Assembly (NCBI GenBank): GCA_964636665.1
Contig: CAZWVT010000010.1
Coordinates: 1-45,052, forward strand
Source of the DNA: JAAYLC01 sp964636665
Lineage (GTDB): Bacteria; Bacteroidota; Bacteroidia; Flavobacteriales; Flavobacteriaceae
Length of the DNA stretch: 45,052 bases
Direction: 5' to 3'
Shown here: piece by piece, positions 32,167-41,490 of the stretch
How positions within the stretch are numbered: the first letter of the stretch is position 1
How the letters are laid out: each line of letters starts with the position of its first letter
Notes under the pieces: model-generated
Seen by the model: only the letters and a program-made list of their open reading frames with translations
Databases searched by the model: none
Told to the model about the DNA's origin: nothing
Position numbers and translations under genes: made by a program

Positions 32167-34593
32167 TTAAAAAACATAGACGACAATTTCATCATCCGCT
32201 CCTTTGACGACCATATACATTTCCGAAGAATGACCTCTTGAGATTATAAAAGGAACAGAACTTCCGTAGATGGGAAATCCTTCAACCAATCGATTGTCAT
32301 TATCAAAAACGTACACTCTTTTTTCTTGTAATTCAGTAATGGCAGTGTAAATTCTATTTGAAACAGAAAACAAAACCGGTTGGCTATAAACTCCGAGCGG
32401 CAAATCGATAAGATTGTTGTTTATGCGCAAAAGATTGTCATCCAAGGTTGCTTTGGTACTGTTTAGCGTAGTGAACCAATAATTGGCATTCACATTTAAA
32501 TTTATTGAAGAAACCGTTCCTTTCTCAGAAATGCTTTTCTTGATATTATCTTCGGTTATCACTACAAAATTTCTGTCTTCGGTGGTGATTGGAATTTCAG
32601 AAAAATCAAACTTGTCAGAAACCGGAATGCGTGTTTGCCCCATTCTGTTCAAAATGCTTAGTTTTCCGTTTTCTTCAGCAACTACGATATAATCTTTATT
32701 ACCCAATCGAAAGTGATAAGCGGGTTGAACGATATTGCTTTGTGTTTTTCTGAAATTAAATCCGCGAACTAATTTTCCATTTCCGCCATATAGCAGAAGA
32801 TCGTTGGACTGAACTACCGCAAATCGGTAATTGTGGTTGTTGTCATAATCAAAAACAGCCAAAGGTTGCGTTACTTCATCTCTGAATTGAACGGGAAAAC
32901 CGCGTACGTCTTTTCCATTTCGGTCCAAAACATACAATCTGTTTTTGGTAATAAATGCAAGTTGCTGATTGTTGTTTTTAAATAAATCGACATAGCTGAT
33001 TTGTCCTAAAATAGGAGATCCGAGCTCTTTTTGCCAGAGGATTTTTCCACTTTCCGATATAAAATAAAGAGTATTTTCAATATCTTGAACAATTACCTCA
33101 GGTCCGTTATTATTAAAAATCTGTGGAATTCCTAAGATGGGAGCTTTTAAAGAAAGGTTGTATTTCTCAACAATTCCGCTTGAAATGCGTTCGGCGGCAC
33201 CGTGAAATTCTTCTGTGTTAAAAGAAACATGGGCAAAATCACGATCTTGCACGTATTGTAAAATACTTATCGGATAATCTTTTAGTTTGATTTCATTGTC
33301 GGAATCGCTTGAGTCAAAATCAATTAGGTTGTGAAATTCTTGGGGATACGTTCCGTCTAAAACAATTTTCATCAATGTTGACGCCGTATTTATCTTATTT
33401 GATAGTTGCGTGAAATGGGCTATGTTTTTTACCGTGCTGTTATTTTGATAAGCTCCGATAATTTCTTCAGCCAATTTAATGGTAGGAACAAAAACAAAAA
33501 AATCATCGATTTCAAAAACATATTCCGCATCAGTTTTAGGCAATAAAGGATTGAATGTCTTAAAAAAAAGATTGTTTTCACTAAATTTTTTAATGTCGAT
33601 TTCCCGAAAACGCTGGTCTGAACTAATGAATTTCGCAAGCACATCATTCGTTATTGTCGGATCTAAACTGGTAAGAAAATAAGCAGTTCCGCCGAGTGTT
33701 TCAATACTTCCGATTTCTGTTGCCGAGTCAAAGATTCCGGTAATTTTTTTCTGTTCTGTTTCACCGCGATAAATGCGAAGTTTATTTTGTAACTCCTCAG
33801 AATCATCAAATGTAATGCTGACGAGGTTTAGTGCATTTGCAGGTGCAATCTCCGTAACTCTGTTGACCTGAGGAACCTGATTTTCAAAAACCTGTAATAA
33901 CAACGGAATGCTGTCAGAAGAAACACTGAGGCCGCGCATTGAAAAAGATTCTTGCGAAAGATTAACGCCCACACTTGTCCAAGAAGAAAATGCGCGATGA
34001 TTGTCTGTGCTTTTGTCATTTAAAAGAACACGATAAGCATCATTGGAATTAATATCATAAAGCCTTCTAAAAACTTCATCATTTTCCACATTGTCTTCTA
34101 AAATGTCCATCAGCACTTTTTGAGAAGAAGAAACTATAAAAACACTGTCGACAACGGATGAAAAAAAGGTGGCATTTTCGATGGTATTTCTCAGCATTTC
34201 AAGATTCCCGATTTGCAATTCTTCAACCGATTTGTTTTGAATGGAATCCAACTTAAAAACCGTTGGCGTCATCTTTGTCAGGAATACAAAATTGGAAAGT
34301 GAATCGCCTGAATTTTGTATGTAAAATAGACTTTCGCCCTCTGGATGAATGTTTGTAAAAAGATGAGAATAATCTTTAATAAAAGAAAGTGGAGTTGCTT
34401 TTTTATAGTTTGATAAAAAAGCATTGTTTTCTACGTCGTTATAAAAACCGTTCCAATCTGAAATTTTAAAAACAGTCGAAACATCCTGAGGAATAAAATC
34501 TACAAGATTCCTGTCATTTTTACTGTCTTTATTACATCCGATAATCGTAACCACTAACGACATCCAAAGATATCTGTAAAAGATTCTTGCCAT
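32167..34593 (-). CDS. Large lipoprotein with a C-terminal beta-propeller-like region
   Basis: 808 residues, with a lipoprotein signal (LVVTIIGC, lipid-attached C20). The N-terminal two thirds (about 25-500) begins FIPQDVSTVFKISDWNGFYNDV and resembles the substrate-free 'DUF3352-like' style of envelope proteins only loosely; I do not assign it. The C-terminal third (about 500-808) has repeated PQQ/propeller-like blades (TLYFISESGKILWQKELGSP, RLYVLDRNGKDVRGFPVQF, DLLLYGGNGKLVRGF, KLSILNRMGQT, RVYVFDNDNRLVEGFPIYG). Location just after rnhB is typical for flavobacteria in my recollection. The role is unknown; the N- and C-parts suggest a surface scaffold, not an enzyme. Confidence 0.78.
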   Translation of the reverse strand: MARIFYRYLWMSLVVTIIGCNKDSKNDRNLVDFIPQDVSTVFKISDWNGFYNDVENNAFLSNYKKATPLSFIKDYSHLFTNIHPEGESLFYIQNSGDSLSNFVFLTKMTPTVFKLDSIQNKSVEELQIGNLEMLRNTIENATFFSSVVDSVFIVSSSQKVLMDILEDNVENDEVFRRLYDINSNDAYRVLLNDKSTDNHRAFSSWTSVGVNLSQESFSMRGLSVSSDSIPLLLQVFENQVPQVNRVTEIAPANALNLVSITFDDSEELQNKLRIYRGETEQKKITGIFDSATEIGSIETLGGTAYFLTSLDPTITNDVLAKFISSDQRFREIDIKKFSENNLFFKTFNPLLPKTDAEYVFEIDDFFVFVPTIKLAEEIIGAYQNNSTVKNIAHFTQLSNKINTASTLMKIVLDGTYPQEFHNLIDFDSSDSDNEIKLKDYPISILQYVQDRDFAHVSFNTEEFHGAAERISSGIVEKYNLSLKAPILGIPQIFNNNGPEVIVQDIENTLYFISESGKILWQKELGSPILGQISYVDLFKNNNQQLAFITKNRLYVLDRNGKDVRGFPVQFRDEVTQPLAVFDYDNNHNYRFAVVQSNDLLLYGGNGKLVRGFNFRKTQSNIVQPAYHFRLGNKDYIVVAEENGKLSILNRMGQTRIPVSDKFDFSEIPITTEDRNFVVITEDNIKKSISEKGTVSSINLNVNANYWFTTLNSTKATLDDNLLRINNNLIDLPLGVYSQPVLFSVSNRIYTAITELQEKRVYVFDNDNRLVEGFPIYGSSVPFIISRGHSSEMYMVVKGADDEIVVYVF

Positions 34594-34598
34594 ACGTA

Positions 34599-34606
34599 CA
34601 AAAATA
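34599..34606 (-). promoter_or_regulatory. -7 box almost touching the start of the large lipoprotein gene
   Basis: The minus strand reads TATTTTTG, ending 5 nt before the ATG at 34593. If this is the promoter the mRNA would start at or inside the initiation codon; otherwise the gene is read from rnhB, 64 nt upstream. Confidence 0.4.
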
Positions 34607-34657
34607 GGAAGTATTTTTTTGTTATAAAATGCTTTTGAAGAATAGAAGACGTATGAA

Positions 34658-35260
34658 TTAAGAAAAAGTCATTTCCAATTGTTTGGCATACAGCTGAAAG
34701 CTTTTTCGGTGAAATGAACAAGGGCCGTGTTTTTGAATGGCGTCACGATGTTCGCGCGTTGGATAGCCTTTGTTTTTATGCCAATTGTAATAAGGAAAAA
34801 GTTCGTGTAGGTTGCTCATAAATTCATCCCGATGGGTTTTGGCTAAGACAGATGCAGCAGCAATATGTAAAAATTTAGCATCTCCTTTGATTATGCATTC
34901 ATGCGGAATAGCGGCATAAGGCTTAAACCGATTGCCATCCACAGCAATAAACTCAGGAAGTTGCGTCAGTTTGGAAATGGCTCTGTGCATTGCCAGTATC
35001 GAAGCGTTTAAAATGTTCAAACTGTCAATTTCGTCCATCATTACGTGTTCTACTTGATAGCAAATCGCTTCTTTTTCAATGACTTTGCGCAATTCATCAC
35101 GTTGTTTGGCGGAAAGTTGTTTGCTGTCCGTTAAAAATGGATGACTAAAACGTGAAGGAAGAATCACGGCAGCTGCAGTTACGGGACCTGCCAAACAGCC
35201 GCGTCCGGCTTCGTCCGTGCCACATTCTAACCGCTTTTTATTTATCTGTAATTTCAACAC
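34658..35260 (-). CDS. rnhB: Ribonuclease HII
   Basis: Cuts the RNA strand of RNA-DNA hybrids and single ribonucleotides in DNA. The 200 residues match the family. Metal-binding acids are D16 and E17 in GTDEAGRGCLAGPV, D108 in AVDGNRF and D127 in KGDAKFLHIAAASVLAK; GYPTREHRDAIQKHGPCSFHRKSF closes the enzyme. Upstream of the large lipoprotein on the same strand. Cytoplasmic. Confidence 0.96.
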   Translation of the reverse strand: MLKLQINKKRLECGTDEAGRGCLAGPVTAAAVILPSRFSHPFLTDSKQLSAKQRDELRKVIEKEAICYQVEHVMMDEIDSLNILNASILAMHRAISKLTQLPEFIAVDGNRFKPYAAIPHECIIKGDAKFLHIAAASVLAKTHRDEFMSNLHELFPYYNWHKNKGYPTREHRDAIQKHGPCSFHRKSFQLYAKQLEMTFS

Positions 35261-35358
35261 GTGTCAAAATTCTAAAAAAATAGCATCTTTTCAATGCTTT
35301 TTATGGTTTTTTGAAGCTAAAGAAATCGTAGAAGCGTACATTACAAATACAAAAAAAT

Positions 35359-35366
35359 TACCTTTG
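35359..35366 (+). promoter_or_regulatory. -7 promoter box of the putative porin gene
   Basis: TACCTTTG is a full match, 21 nt before the ATG at 35388. Confidence 0.55.
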
Positions 35367-35387
35367 CCGTATAATTAGATAAAAATA

Positions 35388-37262
35388 ATGAAGAATACTG
35401 TTCTACTAATTTTGTTGCTTTTGACAGGGGCGCATGTATTCTCTCAAAATAATCCTGAAAAACCGCCGATATCGGCCTATAAAATAATTTCAGAAAGTCG
35501 GGATACTACGTATGTGGATACGACTTTGAATATTTACAAAAAATACCGGTTTAATTATTTGCGTCGTGATAATTTTGGATTGCTTCCTTTTTCCAATGTA
35601 GGACAAACTTACAATACGTTGGTTTATTCTTTTGACGAAAATTATATGAAACCTAAGTTTGCCGCTCAATCTCATCACTATGCTTATCGCGATGCCTCAG
35701 AAATAAATTATTACAATGTTCCCACGCCGTTGACTGAGCTTTATTTTAAAACGGCTTATTCGCAAGGGCAACAAATGGATGCTTTTTTTACGGTAAACAC
35801 TTCTCCGCAATTTAATTTTTCAGTAGCATATAAAGGGGTGCGCTCCTTGGGGAAATATCAACATATTTTAACGAGTACCGGTAATTTTACGTTTACGACA
35901 AACTATCATACCAAAAATCAAAAATATCATTTTAGAGGACATCTTGCCACGCACAGCATTCTAAATCAAGAAAATGGCGGTTTGCGAGATTCTTCTATTG
36001 AGTTGTTTATAAATAACGATTCTGAATTTCGAGATCGTGGCCGCTTGGATGTGAAGTTTGAAGATGCTGAAAATCAATTAAAAGGATTGCGTTTTTACGG
36101 TGATCAATTGTACTATCTCATCAATCAAAGAGATAGTGTTTCTCGTACTTCGCTCGCTTTGGGAAATGTATTGAGTTTGGAAAACAAAGAATTCAGGTAT
36201 CGTCAAAATACGCCTTACGGAGAATTTGGCGATTCGTATAAAGTTAACAATCTATACACCAAAACTGTCTTGTCGGATTTTAATGCAAATGTTTACGTAA
36301 ATTTTGAGCAATCTTTATTGGGAGAAATCAAAGGTTGGATTAATTACAACAATTTCAATTATGGTTACAATACCGTGTTGTTGATGGATAATGGATTAAT
36401 TCCCAATGGAATAGACGGTTCGATTGTTGCTGCCGGAGGAGCGTATAAAAAAGAATACCGCGGATTTTCATTGGAAGGAAAAGCAGGAATTAACATCGCT
36501 GGAGATTTTGATGCGAATTATCTCGAAGGAGCTGTCGGATACAATTTAAACAATGACTATAAAGCCAGCGGAAAAATTCGAATTCACTCGGCAGCGCCTA
36601 ATTTTAATTTTTTGCTTTATCAAAACGATTATCAGAATTACAATTGGAAAACAGAATTTCGAAATGTAAAAACTCAAGAACTTCGTGTTGATTTAGAAAC
36701 TTCAAAATTCGGAAATGCTTTCGTAAGTTATACGGGAATTGATGATTATGCATATTTTTCAATCAAGCCGAATGACAGTACGCCAACTCCAACACAAGCT
36801 GCCGAAAGAATCAATTATTTAAAAGTTCAAATACAAAAAGAATTTAATTTTGGAAAATTCGGAAGCGAACACCGAGTGCTTTACCAGCAAATTATGGGTG
36901 GAGAAAATATGCTAAACGTTCCAAAACTACTCATGCGTAATTCGGTTTATTTTCAAGATTATTTGTTTAGAAATGCTTTGTTTTTGCAAACCGGAATCGG
37001 GTTTCAATATTTCACTTCCTATAATATGAATGCCTACGATCCTGTTTTAGCTGAGTTTTACGTTCAAAATGACCAAAAATTAGGAGGTTTCCCACTGGTT
37101 GATTTATTTTTTAATGCCAAAGTGCAACAGACGCGGATTTATTTTATCTATGAAAATTTCACTGCGCTGTTCGGAGGTAAAAACGAATATTTTTCAGCTC
37201 CGGGACAGCCGTATAAAGATGCCGTCATCAGATTTGGGCTGGTATGGAATTTCTTTATGTAA
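35388..37262 (+). CDS. Putative outer-membrane porin (Bacteroidota 'putative porin' family)
   Basis: 624 residues with a signal peptide (LLILLLLTGAHVFSQ) and a large beta-barrel of alternating aromatic/polar strands through to the end (FGLVWNFFM). Typical family pieces are YRFNYLRRDNFGLLPFSNVGQTYN, VPTPLTELYFKTAYSQGQQMDAFFTVN and the C-terminal DLFFNAKVQQTRIYFIYENF, which I recognise as the Bacteroidota putative-porin family. The substrate is unknown. It is a single-gene unit, with promoter box upstream and a terminator shared with the convergent acyl-CoA dehydrogenase gene. Confidence 0.88.
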   Translation: MKNTVLLILLLLTGAHVFSQNNPEKPPISAYKIISESRDTTYVDTTLNIYKKYRFNYLRRDNFGLLPFSNVGQTYNTLVYSFDENYMKPKFAAQSHHYAYRDASEINYYNVPTPLTELYFKTAYSQGQQMDAFFTVNTSPQFNFSVAYKGVRSLGKYQHILTSTGNFTFTTNYHTKNQKYHFRGHLATHSILNQENGGLRDSSIELFINNDSEFRDRGRLDVKFEDAENQLKGLRFYGDQLYYLINQRDSVSRTSLALGNVLSLENKEFRYRQNTPYGEFGDSYKVNNLYTKTVLSDFNANVYVNFEQSLLGEIKGWINYNNFNYGYNTVLLMDNGLIPNGIDGSIVAAGGAYKKEYRGFSLEGKAGINIAGDFDANYLEGAVGYNLNNDYKASGKIRIHSAAPNFNFLLYQNDYQNYNWKTEFRNVKTQELRVDLETSKFGNAFVSYTGIDDYAYFSIKPNDSTPTPTQAAERINYLKVQIQKEFNFGKFGSEHRVLYQQIMGGENMLNVPKLLMRNSVYFQDYLFRNALFLQTGIGFQYFTSYNMNAYDPVLAEFYVQNDQKLGGFPLVDLFFNAKVQQTRIYFIYENFTALFGGKNEYFSAPGQPYKDAVIRFGLVWNFFM

Positions 37263-37280
37263 TGAAAATCTATACATAAA

Positions 37281-37310
37281 AAAATTCTTCCCCCGGAAGA
37301 GAAGAATTTT
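37281..37310. terminator. Bidirectional terminator
   Basis: A 10-bp perfect stem (37281-37290 with 37301-37310, AAAATTCTTC/GAAGAATTTT) has a 10-nt loop, and T-rich ends on both strands. It lies between the convergent porin and acyl-CoA dehydrogenase genes. Confidence 0.75.
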
Positions 37311-37331
37311 TATAAAAAGTGGGGGTTGCTT

Positions 37332-38474
37332 TTATTCTTTTAGCAAACCTCTTGAAATTACAATTTTTTGAATCTCTGAAGTTCCTTCATATATCTGAGT
37401 TATTTTGGCGTCCCGCATCAAGCGTTCTACGTGGTATTCTTTCACATATCCGTTTCCGCCGTGAATTTGTACCGCTTCAACTGTTACGTCCATTGCAGTT
37501 TGGCTGGCGTACAGTTTTGCCATTGCACTGCTCATATCGTAATTGTTTCCTTGGTCTTTATCCCAAGCTGCTTTTATAATCAGATGACGAGAAGCTTCGA
37601 TATGGGTGTGCATATCGGCCAATTTAAATGCAATTGCTTGATGATTGCAAATTTCAGTTCCAAATGCTTTTCGGACTTTGGAATATTCTTTTGCCAATTC
37701 ATAAGCTCCGGAAGCAATTCCCAATGCTTGGGCTGCAATTCCGATACGACCTCCGGAAAGTGTTTTCATTGCAAAAGCAAATCCGAATCCGTCTTCCCCA
37801 ATTCTGTTTTCCTTGGGAACCTTTACATCGTTAAAAATAAGGGAGTGCGTATCGCTTCCACGGATTCCCAGTTTGTCTTCTTTGGGGCCGATTTCAAAAC
37901 CTTCCCAACCTTTCTCAACGATAAATGCATTGATGCCACGGTGTTTCTTTTCTTTATCCGTTTGCGCAATTACTAAATAATAGTCTGCAGTTCCACCGTT
38001 GGTAATCCAATTCTTGGTGCCATTTAGAATGTAATGATCGCCCTTGTCGATAGCGGTTGTTCTTTGTGAAGTTGCATCGCTTCCGGCTTCGGGCTCGCTT
38101 AAACAAAATGCACCGAGTTTTTCTCCCGTGGCTAATTTGGTCAAGTATTTTTCTTTTTGTTCTTCGGTTCCGTATTTTTCAAGTCCGTAACACACCAAAG
38201 AATTATTGACAGAAACAATTACCGAACAAGAAGCATCGATTTTGCTTAATTCTTCCATCACCAAAACGTATGAAATTGTATCCATTCCGCCACCGCCGTA
38301 TTTTGGATCCACCATCATTCCCAAGAATCCGAGTTCTCCCATTTTCTTTACCTGTTCGGCAGGAAACTGTTGAAGTGTATCTCTTTCTATGACTCCGGGA
38401 AGCAATTCGTTTCGGGCAAAATCGCGCGCCGCATCGCGTATCATTAAGTGTTCTTCAGAAAAACTGAAATCCAT
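37332..38474 (-). CDS. Acyl-CoA dehydrogenase (short-chain type)
   Basis: A FAD enzyme that introduces the 2,3 double bond in acyl-CoA. The 380 residues match short-chain acyl-CoA/butyryl-CoA dehydrogenases. Seen are CLSEPEAGSDATSQ (FAD/substrate region), NGTKNWITNGG, RKAFGTEICNHQAIAFKLADM, QIHGGNGYVKEYHVERLMRDAK and the catalytic Glu E363 in YEGTSEIQ. No electron-transfer flavoprotein gene is nearby, so it likely uses one encoded elsewhere. Single-gene unit with its own promoter box. Cytoplasmic, in fatty acid or branched amino acid breakdown. Confidence 0.94.
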   Translation of the reverse strand: MDFSFSEEHLMIRDAARDFARNELLPGVIERDTLQQFPAEQVKKMGELGFLGMMVDPKYGGGGMDTISYVLVMEELSKIDASCSVIVSVNNSLVCYGLEKYGTEEQKEKYLTKLATGEKLGAFCLSEPEAGSDATSQRTTAIDKGDHYILNGTKNWITNGGTADYYLVIAQTDKEKKHRGINAFIVEKGWEGFEIGPKEDKLGIRGSDTHSLIFNDVKVPKENRIGEDGFGFAFAMKTLSGGRIGIAAQALGIASGAYELAKEYSKVRKAFGTEICNHQAIAFKLADMHTHIEASRHLIIKAAWDKDQGNNYDMSSAMAKLYASQTAMDVTVEAVQIHGGNGYVKEYHVERLMRDAKITQIYEGTSEIQKIVISRGLLKE

Positions 38475-38504
38475 AATCTACTTTTTTTAAAAATGTGAAT
38501 TTGA

Positions 38505-38512
38505 CAAAGATA
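38505..38512 (-). promoter_or_regulatory. -7 promoter box of the acyl-CoA dehydrogenase gene
   Basis: The minus strand reads TATCTTTG, a full match, 30 nt upstream of the ATG at 38474. In the same divergent region the plus strand before anmK has only an imperfect box (ATTTTTTTG close to its ATG). Confidence 0.55.
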
Positions 38513-38698
38513 AATTAAATGTTAGTATAAAATAAAATATTGTTTTTTGAATCGAGAAAACAATAAATATTTTTTGGCAGATGAATTTTTAAACGAATTT
38601 GGTTCTTTTCTGCAAAAGAAATAATAATAACTGAAAAAGGCTGATTTTATCGAAATGAATTTAAATAAATTAGCCGTATGTAAAAGGATTTTTTTGCG

Positions 38699-39757
38699 AT
38701 GGTAAAAAATATTTATAACATTTTGGGAGTGATGAGCGGCACTTCTTTAGACGGAATCGATATGGCTTATGTGGTTTTCGCTAAATCCGATGTATGGAAT
38801 TTTGAAATAAAATTTGCGGAGACTGTTCCGTATTCCGAAAACTGGAAAACCCGATTGCGTGATGCTGTTCATCTTGAATCTCAAGAAATTGCAAGTTTAA
38901 ACAAGCAATACACTGAATTATTGGCGTGCGAAATCAAAACTTTCATAGAAAAAAACAATTTACCACACATTGATGCGGTTTGCAGCCACGGACATACGGT
39001 TTTGCACCAACCGGAAAAAGAAATCACGCTTCAAATAGGAAATCTGCCGGAAATGGCAACATTTACCAATCAGTTGGTTGTTTGTGATTTTCGCGTTCAA
39101 GATGTTGCTTTAGGCGGACAAGGTGCGCCATTGGTACCTATTGGCGATCGATTGCTTTTCGGCAATTATGAGTATTGTCTGAATCTCGGTGGATTTGCCA
39201 ATATTTCATTCGAAAAAGAAAATGAGCGAATTGCTTATGATGTATGTCCTGTCAATATCGTATTAAATGCACTTTCAGAAAAATTAGGATATGAATATGA
39301 TGCGTTTGGCAAATTTGCACAACAGGGAAATATTAATCCGGAATTATTGAATGCTCTAAATCGACTCCCTTATTACCGTCAAAAACCTCCAAAATCGCTC
39401 GGTTTGGAATGGGTTCAAAAAGAGATATTTCCGTTATTGGATTCTTTTGATTTAAAACCCGAAGACAACTTGCGAACTTTCACTGAGCATATTGCAGCGC
39501 AGTTGGCTGCGCAATTTGAAAAAAACAAAACCGTGTTGGTTAGCGGAGGTGGTGCGTACAATACATTTCTAATCAATCGGTTAAAAGAGCTTGGGAATGC
39601 CGAACTAAAAATTCCCGATAAAAATATCATCGAATACAAAGAAGCGCTCATTTTCGGATTACTTGGCGTATTGAAACTCAGGAACGAAGTAAATTGCCTG
39701 TCGAGCGTTACGGGAGCGATTAGGAATCATTCATCGGGAGTTGTTTTTTCTCCTTAA
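38699..39757 (+). CDS. anmK: Anhydro-N-acetylmuramic acid kinase
   Basis: Opens the anhydro ring of 1,6-anhydro-MurNAc and phosphorylates it, for recycling of cell-wall sugar. The 352 residues have the ATP-binding MSGTSLDGID motif (12-21), the CSHGHTVLHQP substrate region, FRVQDVALGGQGAPLVP, LNLGGFANIS and the C-terminal SGGGAYN. The shorter length compared to E. coli (369) is normal. No other recycling genes (murQ, nagZ) are next to it. Cytoplasmic. Confidence 0.95.
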   Translation: MVKNIYNILGVMSGTSLDGIDMAYVVFAKSDVWNFEIKFAETVPYSENWKTRLRDAVHLESQEIASLNKQYTELLACEIKTFIEKNNLPHIDAVCSHGHTVLHQPEKEITLQIGNLPEMATFTNQLVVCDFRVQDVALGGQGAPLVPIGDRLLFGNYEYCLNLGGFANISFEKENERIAYDVCPVNIVLNALSEKLGYEYDAFGKFAQQGNINPELLNALNRLPYYRQKPPKSLGLEWVQKEIFPLLDSFDLKPEDNLRTFTEHIAAQLAAQFEKNKTVLVSGGGAYNTFLINRLKELGNAELKIPDKNIIEYKEALIFGLLGVLKLRNEVNCLSSVTGAIRNHSSGVVFSP

Positions 39758-39884
39758 TAATCTTAGATTTTTTTGTTTTCAATAAAATAAAAAAAAACAA
39801 TTTTTAATAATCCTCTGTGTTGATTTGCAGATTATAAATCTTCTAATTTTGTTAAGTTTTTATTGCGAAAACAAGCTTCGAAAA

Positions 39885-39915
39885 TACTTTTGCATGCTTA
39901 TGTTTAGTATCTTTG
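39885..39915 (+). promoter_or_regulatory. Two tandem -7 promoter boxes before nhaD
   Basis: TACTTTTG at 39885-39892 and TATCTTTG at 39908-39915 both match TAnnTTTG fully. A TATTG near 39861-39865 lies about 19 nt from the first. They give leaders of about 145 and 120 nt before the TTG start of nhaD, the longest in the plus-strand genes here. The spacer 39758-40041 contains no believable gene. Confidence 0.5.
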
Positions 39916-40041
39916 TGCGGGTAAAAATAAATGTTAAAAATTGTTTAAATTTTTTCATCGTACGGGAAAGCTATATTTCGTTTCAGCTTAAAAAAGTGTA
40001 CGAGGATATAACCAAATTGTGCAACTTCAAATTTATTTCAA

Positions 40042-41421
40042 TTGACCGCAATCATTATTTCTATTTTCGTGTTGGGTTACTTAATGATAACCCTTGAGCA
40101 TCCGCTACGTCTTGACAAAACTGTTCCCGCACTTTTAATGGCAACCTTGATATGGTCTTTTTTGGCCATAGGTTTTGTAAACGATTCTTTCTTTATCATC
40201 AATGAAGGTGGGCAAACATTTAATTTTTTAAATGGAGGAGAGGAACACATGAACGGTTTTCAACATACGCTGCTTACGCATTTCGGAAAAACTGCTGAGA
40301 TTTTAGTGTTTCTAATCGGAGCGATGACCATTGTGGAAATTATAGATTTACACCGTGGGTTTAATGTTCTGAAAAATTTTGTAAAAACAACCAACAAACG
40401 AAAACTCCTTTGGATTGTTGGGATTATAGGTTTTTTGCTGTCCGCCGCAATTGATAACTTGACTGCAACGATTGTCTTGATTACACTTTTAAGAAAATTG
40501 GTGCAAAATAGAGAAGAGCGGATTTGGTTTGTGAGTTTGATTATTATCGCAGCAAATTCGGGAGGTGCTTGGTCGCCGATTGGAGATGTTACCACTACAA
40601 TGTTGTGGATTGCCAATAAAGTTACTGCCGTCGAATTAGTTAAATATGTGTCAATTCCGTCAATTGTATCTTTTATAATTCCATTCGGGATTGCTTCTTA
40701 TTTGCCCGTATTTAAAGGAAACCTGACAATTAATGAAACCGATAATAATAATGATGAGGAATTGTTAAGCAGTAGATTGATGCTTTTTTTAGGAGTCGGA
40801 ATGATAATCTTTGTACCCATATTTAAGGCAATTACCGGTTTGCCACCGTATATGGGAATGATGTTTGCTTTGGGAGTTGTATGGTTTGTATCCGAATACA
40901 TCCAACCCGAAGAAAATTTTTCGCGCGACAGAAGACATTTGTATTCAGCGCACAGGGCATTGTCGCGTATTGAAATATCGAGTATCTTATTCTTTTTAGG
41001 AATTTTGATGGCCGTTGCCGGACTGGAATCTATGGTGTATGGTACGATTAATGGCGAAGAAGTAGGAACCTTGCGCTATATGGCTGAACAACTACAAATA
41101 GCAGTACCTAATCAGGACTTGGTCATTATCTTCTTAGGAATGCTTTCGGCAGTCATTGACAATGTCCCGTTAGTAGCAGCGTCAATGGGAATGTATGACA
41201 ATCCAACAGATTCGGTATTGTGGCATTTTATTGCTTATGCCGCCGGAACGGGAGGAAGTATGTTGATTATCGGTTCTGCTGCGGGTGTTGCTGCAATGGG
41301 AATGGAAAGAATTGACTTTATCTGGTTCTTGAGAAAAATAACCTGGTTGGCATTTTTAGGATTCATTGCCGGAGCCGGCGTATTTTTATTAATTGAACGC
41401 ATGATTTTTCACAATGTCTAA
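40042..41421 (+). CDS. nhaD: Na+/H+ antiporter, NhaD type
   Basis: An inner-membrane exchanger that exports sodium for protons. From the TTG at 40042 it has 459 residues (TAIIISIFVLGYLMITLEH); an ATG 14 codons later would cut the first helix, so the TTG is better. About a dozen hydrophobic segments are present. Conserved segments are LSAAIDNLTATIVLITLL, ANSGGAWSPIGDVTTTMLW, LSAVIDNVPLVAASMGM and AAGTGGSMLIIGSAAGVAAMG, which match the NhaD family with its two acidic helix motifs. It precedes exbB by 69 nt on the same strand, which would join sodium/proton control and TonB energy coupling; a shared transcript is likely but not shown. Confidence 0.93.
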   Translation: MTAIIISIFVLGYLMITLEHPLRLDKTVPALLMATLIWSFLAIGFVNDSFFIINEGGQTFNFLNGGEEHMNGFQHTLLTHFGKTAEILVFLIGAMTIVEIIDLHRGFNVLKNFVKTTNKRKLLWIVGIIGFLLSAAIDNLTATIVLITLLRKLVQNREERIWFVSLIIIAANSGGAWSPIGDVTTTMLWIANKVTAVELVKYVSIPSIVSFIIPFGIASYLPVFKGNLTINETDNNNDEELLSSRLMLFLGVGMIIFVPIFKAITGLPPYMGMMFALGVVWFVSEYIQPEENFSRDRRHLYSAHRALSRIEISSILFFLGILMAVAGLESMVYGTINGEEVGTLRYMAEQLQIAVPNQDLVIIFLGMLSAVIDNVPLVAASMGMYDNPTDSVLWHFIAYAAGTGGSMLIIGSAAGVAAMGMERIDFIWFLRKITWLAFLGFIAGAGVFLLIERMIFHNV

Positions 41422-41490
41422 CAATTTACAATAGCTTTGCTCGTTACTAATATTTTACCAAACTTTAAAAAAACTATATATCCATAATTT

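Noticed and set aside
37431..37976. 181-codon forward frame
   Set aside because: It lies wholly opposite the acyl-CoA dehydrogenase gene, is rich in Cys, Phe and Ser as expected from antisense of a coding frame, and has no domain.
39825..40097. 90-codon forward frame overlapping the nhaD start
   Set aside because: It covers the promoter boxes and leader and runs into nhaD in another frame. It is low in charged, ordered segments and starts before both promoters.
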